Below, in pieces: positions 8,985 to 15,525 of a stretch of DNA of 15,525 bases. Each line of letters starts with the position of its first letter. Position 1 is the stretch's first letter. The position numbers were made by a program, and so were the translations under genes. The notes under the pieces were generated by a model. That model did no database searches. It was not told the origin of the DNA and was given only the letters and a program-made list of their open reading frames with translations. This DNA comes from Lunasporangiospora selenospora (lineage: Eukaryota; Mortierellomycota; Mortierellomycetes; Mortierellales; Mortierellaceae): the NCBI GenBank assembly GCA_015680635.1, contig JAABOA010000041.1, forward strand, positions 9,020 to 24,544, written 5' to 3'.

Positions 8985-10178
8985 ATGAGTAACAACAGTA
9001 CCACCAACACTCCAGCCTCTGCTTTCCGGAATGACTCTCATGCTCATACGCTACGCCACCATGGTTCTCCCACAACGCCAGCCAATGCAAATCCAGCTTC
9101 TCAGCAGTCCATCGGTAATCCACCAAGAGCAATGAACACCTCCACTATCTCACCAGTTTCCGGTTCGCCTGCTGTTTCGGCTGCATCCAGCCCGGCACCT
9201 CATAATCTTCCACATTCTCAGCCCCAGCTTCAGCATCAGGTCGTGCTGGAGCCTGCTGCAGAAGAGAACATGGAGCAGGTCCTAATGGCCTCTTTCAGGA
9301 CTGCAGCTGCGTCAGTAACCCAGCTCTACAAGGATTCATTGAAACATCAGCGAGCATGTCATGCAAAAGGTTACGAGACCGCACTCCAGGATCTTTTGGC
9401 ATTTATCTCGGGTCATCCATCAGTCCAAGAAAAGAAAGATCGAGGTCTCTCAGAGGATGAGATTCGACAAACGACTAGTCTTTCTGTTGATGACATTGTA
9501 GGATTTATTCGTGAAGCTCAGTCGTCCTACCGCTCAAGACATGGTGTCGACATTTCCCAAGCGATGCCAATTCAGCCACAGCCACAACAGACGCAGCAGG
9601 TTCACTCGCAGCCGCAGTTAGCTCAGCAACCGCAGCCGGGCCAACATCAACATCAGCAACACCACCAAGATCAGCTGCATCATCACCAGCAACAGCAGCA
9701 TCTCATTCAACAACAACAGCAACAACAACAACAGTATCTCCAGCAACAACACCAGCAGGAACAACAACAACGTCAGCAACAGCTCTCACACGGAATGCTC
9801 CAAGCCTCAGCGGGTGCTCCAGGAATGCCTCCACCCCCTGCGACCACTTCCAACACCCTCTTTCCAAGCGAAGCATTTACCTTTACCGCTCCTATATTTC
9901 ACCCTCATATGGACCAGGCTGTCCTCCAAGGGCTCTTCCCGAACTCTGGACCTGAAGGAGGAATAGGGCATCAAATGTCTGTAGACTCACTTAAGAGGCG
10001 ACTTGTTCACGACTATAATCCAACGGCGGCGGCAGCGGCGGCGGCAGCAGCAGGAGCGGCAGTGCGCTTATCTGGAGCGAATGCGACTCGTAACTCTAGT
10101 CCAATGAACATTGACGGATTCACTTTCCTTGACCAACAGCCGCCATTTAAGCGAAATCGACGGCGTGATGATCTTTAA
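8985..10178 (+). CDS. HAPSTR1: HAPSTR1/C16orf72-like protein (DUF4588 family)
   Basis: A single exon of 397 residues. Residues 97-185 resemble human HAPSTR1 (C16orf72), a HUWE1-binding stress-response modulator: FRTAAASVTQLYKDS corresponds to its FQNAATAVTNLYKES, a helix with a run of Gly/Ala/Leu follows, and SVDDIVGFI resembles its REDLISFL. The C-terminus PPFKRNRRRDDL recalls the human KRNRMI end and could be a nuclear localisation signal. The fungal protein adds a Ser/Thr/Pro/Asn-rich N-terminus (1-90), a Gln/His tract (about 197-268, with nine Gln in a row at 242-250) and an Ala run (348-356). I chose the ATG at 8985; the frame extends upstream, but only from a TTG. The human protein is nuclear and tied to DNA-damage and proteotoxic stress; the fungal role is not known to me. 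The family match comes from memory, not a search. Confidence 0.75.
   Translation: MSNNSTTNTPASAFRNDSHAHTLRHHGSPTTPANANPASQQSIGNPPRAMNTSTISPVSGSPAVSAASSPAPHNLPHSQPQLQHQVVLEPAAEENMEQVLMASFRTAAASVTQLYKDSLKHQRACHAKGYETALQDLLAFISGHPSVQEKKDRGLSEDEIRQTTSLSVDDIVGFIREAQSSYRSRHGVDISQAMPIQPQPQQTQQVHSQPQLAQQPQPGQHQHQQHHQDQLHHHQQQQHLIQQQQQQQQQYLQQQHQQEQQQRQQQLSHGMLQASAGAPGMPPPPATTSNTLFPSEAFTFTAPIFHPHMDQAVLQGLFPNSGPEGGIGHQMSVDSLKRRLVHDYNPTAAAAAAAAAGAAVRLSGANATRNSSPMNIDGFTFLDQQPPFKRNRRRDDL
9573..9788 (+). repeat. CAR/CAY-rich tract encoding Gln/His
   Basis: A coding stretch of about 216 bases made mostly of CAA, CAG, CAT and CAC codons encodes the Gln/His-rich segment of the HAPSTR1-like protein. The longest pure Gln run is nine codons. 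Mixed CAA/CAG use suggests an old tract, not a recent pure expansion. Confidence 0.85.
10023..10062 (+). repeat. GCN tract encoding poly-Ala
   Basis: GCG and GCA codons alternate to encode nine alanines, interrupted by one Gly codon and followed by more Ala. It lies between the Gln/His tract and the basic C-terminus of the same protein. Confidence 0.8.
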
Positions 10179-10899
10179 CCACGACAGTAGCACGCGGCCA
10201 CTTTGTTGAAAGGAATGCTCGGGCCTTCTCTTGTTCCTTAGAGGTGGATATCCCTACTCACTTTTCTGAGCGTGTCGATCCGTCCGCTATCCAAAGTTGA
10301 TTTCTGGACCATATTTGCTTGTGGATTGAATTCTCTGGACCTATCACTCTACAGATATGGCACGGTGTCTGAATGAGTTTGTCCATCTTTTTTCTCTCCT
10401 TCTCTCTTACCTCCTATCTCTTTTTTTATTTTTATTTTTATTTTACACACTACTTTTCTTTTCGTTGTGGGTCCTTCTATCTTATTCTAGTTGCCTCTCT
10501 CCATCGTTATCTTTTTACTGTTGCACCAATGTAGATCATACTTTTTTTATTTTTTATTCCTTTCTGTTGTTTCGCTGCGCCTTTGTTTGTTTCCTTTACA
10601 CCCCTCTCTCCCTTTTGGTTCAATTTCTTTGTTTGTTGTCTTTACTGCATCGCGCCATCTGACTCTTTTCCGAGCCTACCAGTACCTGTGTTGTTATCAC
10701 TCATACACCAGCCATCCCCCTCTCCCTCTCCCTTCTCAACTGTACTATCATTACTTCATCTCCATTCATTGCTTTTATTTTTCTATTAAACCCCCCTCCC
10801 CCTACCTCAACTACTGCTCTACTACTACTAAATATCAAACAAAACAAAAAAAACAAACAGACCTTGAGGTCAAAAAATAGTGAATAGTCTAGTATTTTG
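10179..10899. other. convergent intergenic region with long pyrimidine-rich tract
   Basis: This 721-base spacer separates the stops of the HAPSTR1-like gene (+) and the HAD gene (-). From about 10376 to 10830 the plus strand is, by eye, roughly four-fifths C and T. It includes a (T5-7A)n stretch near 10421-10444 and CCCTCTC-type repeats near 10716-10730. Frames crossing it translate to Leu/Ser/Phe/Pro low-complexity sequence and are not supported as genes. It must hold both 3' UTRs, and an ATTAAA occurs near 10785. Confidence 0.6.
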
Positions 10900-12210
10900 C
10901 TAAATGAACCAGCTTTCGATTTCCTTCGCTAGTCCATCTTCCGAGTTTAATCCAATTACTCGATCAGCGAGGGCCTTCATGTTTGGGTGTCCATTGCCCA
11001 TACAGAGTCCCAGACCTGCGTACTGAAGCATCTCGGCATCGTTCAGAAGGTCTCCAAAGGCGATAACATCTTTACGGTCAATACCATGACCCTCGCAGTA
11101 TCGTTGGAGACCGAGCCCTTTGCTCACACCTGGCGCGGCCATCTCGAGAAAGTGCATGCCTGAGTATGTGACCTCGAAATTTGCCTTCTCTTGCGACAAT
11201 GCTCTGGTATCCTTTGAGGACACAGTGGCTGAGGCTGATTCATTGTTACGAAGCGATGACGGTAAGGACTCGTACACTTCGGGGGCTGTTCTATCCCGAT
11301 CAAGTGCCATTAATTTGATGATTCCGCCGCGACCATGACCGGTGCCACTCTTATTATTGCCACCACCTAGGCTGCTGACAAAATCCTCCATGCTTTCAAC
11401 CACCTGATAGTCATAATAAAACGTATGCTTCCGTTGAGCCTCCCATGCTCGGTCACAAACAAAGTAGGTGTTGTCGCCGTAAAGGCAAACATCCGACTTG
11501 ACCCCTGTCGACGACTGTTGAGCCCCTGTCGATGGTTCTTGGAACCAGATCACCTCACATGCAAATCCGGGTCGTCCTGGAGACAACGTCGCACTGTCCT
11601 GGCTCTCGGGAGGCGTAGTGCCCGAACCATCCGCGAGTTTATGAAGGTCCTCATCTTTGCTTAGACTCATTGGTCGTGGTTGCCCAATATACTCTCTGAG
11701 ATCTTGGACAGTAGTCAACACTTGGTCCAGGTCCATGAATTGCGGGAAAGATATTTGTTTGGTCTGAGGGTTGTAATTGAGAGCACCGTTGCAACAGATG
11801 ACAGCGTCCGGAACCATTATCCCTTGGAATTGTTCAATAACCTTTTCGATTGACCGAGGAGATCGGCCAGAGGCGATCATGATCCGAGTGCGGTCAGAGG
11901 CTCCATTCACAGGGACATGGTCCTGACAACTTTCTGAAGCAGTGGCTGGCTTCTGCTGCTGTTGCTGAGCACGAAAGAGGGCCTGGATCGATCGGTGAGT
12001 GATGATGTGCTGGGGATTGAGCAGTGTTCCGTCGAGATCAGTCACGACCAGCCTCGGAAGTTTGGTTGAATGATGGAAAGAGATCAGCTCCTGTGTCATT
12101 GGCTTTAATCTTCTGGTTTGTAACTTGCGGTTGTAGTTTGAATTCATCCACGAGTTGAATGTCATAATCAACTTCAATGAGCTAGGCTGAGTCGTACGAC
12201 TCAGCCACAT
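10900..12210 (-). CDS. HAD-superfamily hydrolase, Cof/YbjI-like phosphatase
   Basis: This is a predicted cytosolic Mg-dependent phosphatase of the Cof (C2-cap) subfamily, which acts on small phosphorylated metabolites such as sugar phosphates or flavin mononucleotide. All four HAD motifs are visible: DLDGTLL with nucleophile Asp58 and acid/base Asp60; IMIASGRSP with Ser114; Lys364 in GVSKGLGLQ; and GDLLND (386-391) with the metal-binding Asp pair, followed by the family's MGNGHPNMK. At 436 residues it is longer than the usual 270-300. The excess is an N-terminal extension, a poly-Gln stretch near 82-86, and low-complexity insertions within the cap (Ser/Gly/Asn rich). No intron is needed. The start is uncertain: the first ATG (12210) has C at -3, the second (12165, residue 16) has A at -3, and a third (residue 38, 12099) lies just before the conserved domain. 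The exact substrate is unknown. Confidence 0.88.
   Translation of the reverse strand: MWLSRTTQPSSLKLIMTFNSWMNSNYNRKLQTRRLKPMTQELISFHHSTKLPRLVVTDLDGTLLNPQHIITHRSIQALFRAQQQQQKPATASESCQDHVPVNGASDRTRIMIASGRSPRSIEKVIEQFQGIMVPDAVICCNGALNYNPQTKQISFPQFMDLDQVLTTVQDLREYIGQPRPMSLSKDEDLHKLADGSGTTPPESQDSATLSPGRPGFACEVIWFQEPSTGAQQSSTGVKSDVCLYGDNTYFVCDRAWEAQRKHTFYYDYQVVESMEDFVSSLGGGNNKSGTGHGRGGIIKLMALDRDRTAPEVYESLPSSLRNNESASATVSSKDTRALSQEKANFEVTYSGMHFLEMAAPGVSKGLGLQRYCEGHGIDRKDVIAFGDLLNDAEMLQYAGLGLCMGNGHPNMKALADRVIGLNSEDGLAKEIESWFI
12185..12206. repeat. perfect 22-bp palindrome at the HAD gene start
   Basis: GGCTGAGTCGT is followed directly by its exact reverse complement ACGACTCAGCC, with no spacer. It begins two bases beyond the first possible ATG of the HAD gene. 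It would be coding (codons 2-9) if that ATG is used, or leader/promoter if the better-context ATG at 12165 is used. Each arm contains TGAGTC, a bZIP (Gcn4/AP-1)-like half site. Confidence 0.85.
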
Positions 12211-13093
12211 TTGTATGATTCTGAGACAAGTGGAACGCGTTTGGCAATAGAAATGGCTCGCTTTGATGAATGATTATCAAGACTGCTGAATGTACATATT
12301 GGCATGTCCTGTGGTTCATCTCATCATCGTTTGCAGCAGAATCAGAGTACCACATCACTCGAGCCCCAATGCCAAATAAGCTAGACCACGAAAATGCAAT
12401 CGTTACAATAATAAAGTAATCCATGTCCCCGATGGCACACCACAAACTAAAACGACCTCCCCCCCCACACACACAAATACACAACCAGATCCTTCATGAC
12501 CAACAGAGGCATCCAGCTTTTAGACAGTCCGAATGATATCCACGCACTCTTTTACACTTCAATATCGAGTCTCTTCTACGATCCACAATTCATCCTTAAT
12601 AGACTGGAGGTCAGACGAAATGCAGTATGAATCTTTACGCTTTGTAAAAGGTACGCTGTGCCTAGACATCTAAAACAAAGGGTTTGTGGAAGTTGTTTGT
12701 ACCCCGTCCTTTGTTAAAATGAATACGTAGAGAACTTTCTAGTTGGAGACTTCTGGCCTCTGTGGCATTAACCTTATTTGAAAGGAAAAGGCGCACTGAA
12801 AGGGGGGGTTTTTTTGCTGCCAGAAAAGTGAGACTCTTGACACAAGTGTCGATTTCTTTCTCAAAAAGAACTCATGATCCTCTTGGTCGTCTATCCATTA
12901 ACAAAAGGACTAAATGCCCTTTGTGTACCCCCTTCCTCCTTGTATGAACGTGAGTGTCCGTGGATGTTTTATGTGGTACAGCGAATAGGGAAAAAGGTTG
13001 ATAGAGAGGAGAGGGAGGATGAGGATCGCAGGACATCGATCGACCTCGGTCAATCTTAATGTAGACCTTTGTCAAAGGCTTGGACGTGGTTAA
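12211..13093. other. divergent intergenic region, no gene recognised
   Basis: These 883 bases lie upstream of the HAD gene (-) and of the last gene (+). Frames of 60-100 codons on both strands overlap each other and show no family features. One minus-strand frame (12182-12484) has a hydrophobic stretch but lies just upstream of, and overlaps, the HAD start. A C-run followed by CA repeats occurs near 12463-12476. No tRNA A/B boxes were seen. Confidence 0.5.
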
Positions 13094-13101
13094 TATAAAA
13101 G
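13094..13101 (+). promoter_or_regulatory. TATA box upstream of the unknown long ORF
   Basis: A consensus TATAAAAG lies 330 bases before the ATG at 13424. A second, weaker candidate, ATAAAAAG at 13254-13261, lies 163 bases closer. The two may be alternative promoters. Confidence 0.5.
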
Positions 13102-13151
13102 CCAAAAGTTAAGGATTCAGGAAAAATACAGTGGAGTCCCCCAGTCTCACA

Positions 13152-13163
13152 ATGATAACCTGA
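13152..13163 (+). promoter_or_regulatory. minimal upstream ORF (3 codons)
   Basis: ATG-ATA-ACC-TGA lies between the distal and proximal TATA candidates. It is the only ATG between 13101 and the main start. A transcript from the distal TATA would carry it; one from the proximal site would not. Confidence 0.35.
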
Positions 13164-13423
13164 AGCGTAGAAGCAAATACCTCCGTTCAACCACCCAACG
13201 GTGTGGTACGTGCGCAAGCGATCCATTGACAGGAGCACTCGGTGAATTTCGACATAAAAAGGAGGGGGCGCTTGTTGTCTTCTAGGCGAAAAAAGGGCTC
13301 GACAGGACACCAAAGTGGACGCACCAACAGCCCAAAGCTCTAGAACCACTGACTACTACATTTGGAAAGTTTCCCCACGAAATCACCGATTCATCCGTTG
13401 TCGCGTAAAAGAGCGAGGGCATC

Positions 13424-15525
13424 ATGAGCCACCAGCGAAACAACAACCAAGATGGCGCAAACTCATCATCACCACAAAATCAACTAGGCCAGGATCAGCA
13501 ATCTAGGACGCCGCCTCTTCCGCAGGGTACACCTATCCACGAAACCAACTCATCAAACCCACGACCGGCTAGAGAAAATGTCAGACATCTCTCAGAGGGT
13601 CTGGAATCCTTGGATGAGAACCAGAAGCAGATTTATGAGTTGTACATGTCCATGCCTGCCTGTCAGTCTCAACATCTCGCTAGTTCGCTCTCCGAGCCGC
13701 CCTTTTCAAACATCCCCAGATACAATGGCGTTCAACAAGGCGGGCAGTCAAGTTTTTCAAGATACCTTGTTCATATGGGCTCTTCTTCATCTGTCCCATC
13801 CTCTTCCGTCCGAACAAGTACAGTGTGCCGACCAAGAGACATCGAGGATCTTGTTGATCGCTTAGTGAGAACTTTTATCCCAGGATTCATCCAACAGCGG
13901 GCTTTAGACAGCGGCCTTTCTATTTACAGAGATCGAGAAGCCTGCAATCCAAGAGCTAGAGCTGATGCTGTCTTGACAACCTGCGTCGAATGTGGTTGGA
14001 AGTTTTGTAAGCAGATTCTCTACACAGAACCGGCCAGTGAACGACAAGCCAAGCGACAAGCAGACCAACTCTTGCGAAAGGCTAATGCAAAGAATGGCCC
14101 TAACAAAGAAAATGGGCGAAGGTCTGCCAGTCGTCCAAGAGTACCCCTACGAATGCTGGACCCACACTGGTACAATTCGGATGGATCCCGCACGGCAACA
14201 AACTCTGTCCAAACAACCATCGATGCCAATGTCCTGAATAATAACCGACGCGATCCGACTTATGATGGAAATCTGGATTATGTTAGTATCAAAGAGGAGC
14301 ACGATATAGACCGAATATGTCCAAGGAGCCTCAATGCTAATAATGGCGGTCAAGGCAGATCTAATGTAGCCAAGAAACTACCTCTCGGATGGGAAGCAGT
14401 TCTAGGTCACAACTTCTCTCACATTCCAATCCCAAGACTGGAACCTGGAAGTGACGGTGAGGGTTCTTCCAGCACAGGCGGGGCAGATGCGAGACAGAGG
14501 AGGGAAAACATCATGTATTTTGTAAACGGGCCCCATTATCCTGCACGCTCACTGATTGCAGGATTTGTCTCTATCTTGCCTCGAACTTTGGTCCTGACTC
14601 AAAACGAGATCCGGAAGTTGTTCGCGTACTATATCTGGCATCCCTTTTTTGACACGGATCTGCAGGCAATCACACTGAGAGAAGCATACCGAGAGCTATG
14701 GCCCTACTTTCTCTTGGCTGACGAAGATTCAGAACCGACTCAAGATCAAGTAGATAATTTGGTCATGCGACGTCGAAAGCGACAAAGGAGCGTTAAATTG
14801 AGGCGGGATCGGATTCGACAACGACGGCAGCAGGGAGCGCAATGTCCACAAATCAATCAAGGACAAGAGATGCAAAACGACAACCCCGATGGTGGTCAGT
14901 CTCCATCCTCCAGTAAAAACGATAGGGATATTGAACAATCAAGTGGTGATAAAGGGAAAAATATTGCCAATGATGAAGACGAAGCTGAACGCTTTCGAGA
15001 GAAGGCACGGCTAGTGAGCATGGCGGGACGATTCACAACGAGTTTCGAGGCATCATTAAGGCATCATAAGGTGATCATCGATCGACGGCGAATAACGGAC
15101 GCCGAGGCTTGTAGAGCAGAGTGCCTGGCCCGGAGAGGGTGGAACATTGACCGCTATGGTGTTGATGGTCAGGAAGATGAAACTGTTCCTGCAGATGAAG
15201 AAGAGGAGGATGAGGACGAGGATGAAGACGAGGAGGATGAAGACGAGGAAGACGAGGATGGAGATGATGGAGATGACGATGGGGACAATCAAGACCAAGA
15301 CGAGCTATCAACAAATGGAGTCGCCGGAGGAAAGAGGGTTATCAAAAAGGTTCGTCAAGTAACAACGTATCTTATAGGGGACGGACGATCGACCACTCTT
15401 CCCCTGAACCTGAGCCATCACAACTATACTCGAGTTGGCGATCCTGATACACTCGAACGAATCCAAGTGGATGTTGAGGCCATGTTTAGGCGCGCAGAAT
15501 CACACAGACAAGAACTAGGATTTGT
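13424..15525 (+). CDS. unrecognised large protein, 3' partial, likely nuclear
   Basis: An open frame of 700 codons with no stop runs off the window end, so the protein is incomplete. I do not recognise the family. The first ~60 residues are Asn/Gln/Ser/Pro rich. A segment about 145-215 includes DIEDLVDRLVRTFIPGF and a CVECGWKFC Cys cluster. A more ordered block (about 363-440) contains YFVNGPHYPARSLIAGFV and IRKLFAYYIWHPFFDTD followed by LREAYRELWPYFLLAD, which has the look of a folded domain. Residues 448-470 are strongly basic (RRRKRQRSVKLRRDRIRQRR) and resemble a bipartite nuclear localisation signal. Residues about 591-627 are almost all Asp/Glu. Basic and acidic tracts together suggest chromatin or nucleolar work, as in histone chaperones, but this is inference from composition. 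The start is the first ATG after a proximal TATA-like site, and no intron is required. Confidence 0.8.
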   Translation, partial: MSHQRNNNQDGANSSSPQNQLGQDQQSRTPPLPQGTPIHETNSSNPRPARENVRHLSEGLESLDENQKQIYELYMSMPACQSQHLASSLSEPPFSNIPRYNGVQQGGQSSFSRYLVHMGSSSSVPSSSVRTSTVCRPRDIEDLVDRLVRTFIPGFIQQRALDSGLSIYRDREACNPRARADAVLTTCVECGWKFCKQILYTEPASERQAKRQADQLLRKANAKNGPNKENGRRSASRPRVPLRMLDPHWYNSDGSRTATNSVQTTIDANVLNNNRRDPTYDGNLDYVSIKEEHDIDRICPRSLNANNGGQGRSNVAKKLPLGWEAVLGHNFSHIPIPRLEPGSDGEGSSSTGGADARQRRENIMYFVNGPHYPARSLIAGFVSILPRTLVLTQNEIRKLFAYYIWHPFFDTDLQAITLREAYRELWPYFLLADEDSEPTQDQVDNLVMRRRKRQRSVKLRRDRIRQRRQQGAQCPQINQGQEMQNDNPDGGQSPSSSKNDRDIEQSSGDKGKNIANDEDEAERFREKARLVSMAGRFTTSFEASLRHHKVIIDRRRITDAEACRAECLARRGWNIDRYGVDGQEDETVPADEEEEDEDEDEDEEDEDEEDEDGDDGDDDGDNQDQDELSTNGVAGGKRVIKKVRQVTTYLIGDGRSTTLPLNLSHHNYTRVGDPDTLERIQVDVEAMFRRAESHRQELGF
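15191..15304 (+). repeat. GAR/GAY tract encoding a poly-acidic segment
   Basis: About 110 bases of imperfect GAA/GAG/GAT/GAC repeats encode a run of Asp and Glu in the unknown large protein. The coding strand is strongly purine-rich. Minus-strand frames here are mirror translations of this repeat and not genes. Confidence 0.85.

Noticed and set aside
10357-10880. Overlapping plus-strand frames rich in Leu, Phe, Ser and Tyr that look like membrane proteins
   Set aside because: They are translations of the pyrimidine-rich tract in all three frames; hydrophobicity follows from T-rich codons.
12182-12484. 100-codon minus-strand frame with a hydrophobic segment upstream of the HAD gene
   Set aside because: It overlaps the HAD start in another frame, begins in a low-complexity CA/C repeat, and matches no family.
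15056-15314. Minus-strand frames rich in Ile/Leu/Val or His/Pro/Leu at the window end
   Set aside because: They are the antisense of the Asp/Glu-coding repeat in the large plus-strand gene.

Overview
The window looks like nuclear DNA from a filamentous or early-diverging fungus, most like Mucoromycota/Mortierellomycota. Genes are separated by 0.3-1.2 kb and carry short GT-AG introns (82-255 nt) with CTAAC/CTGAC-like branch points. 5' leaders are CT-rich, and there are TATA boxes and AATAAA/ATTAAA poly(A) signals. Protein families are typically fungal (YAT amino-acid permease, CNT nucleoside transporter, Swi5). The lineage is inferred from style only. No mobile element, tRNA, rRNA or CRISPR array was recognised.

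Layout: (1) 1-1051, non-coding upstream DNA with a TATA box and a 17-codon uORF, then a four-exon amino-acid permease (+, 1052-3194). (2) A convergent 136-residue single-pass membrane protein with a PPPY motif (-, 3564-3974). (3) Two overlapping inverted repeats (4250-4296). (4) A two-exon concentrative nucleoside transporter (-, 4646-6811). (5) A four-exon Swi5-type recombination mediator (-, 7456-8278), whose exons are too small to stand out as ORFs and were joined here by splice phase and family resemblance. (6) Divergent from it, a HAPSTR1/C16orf72-like protein with Gln/His and Ala tracts (+, 8985-10178). (7) A 720-bp convergent spacer rich in pyrimidines. (8) A Cof-type HAD phosphatase (-, 10900-12210) with a perfect 22-bp palindrome over its first codons. 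(9) A 1.2-kb divergent spacer. (10) An unrecognised, probably nuclear protein of at least 700 residues (+, 13424 to the window end, 3' partial).

The genes do not form one pathway. Two plasma-membrane nutrient transporters flank a small PPxY membrane protein of the kind that can recruit Rsp5/Nedd4 ligases. A recombination-repair factor shares a divergent promoter with a homologue of a human stress-response/HUWE1 partner. Both links are inferences from position. No wholly new multi-gene system is evident. The best candidates for new biology are the unknown long ORF, the fungal HAPSTR1-like protein with its Swi5 neighbour, and the structured DNA at 4250-4296 and 12185-12206.
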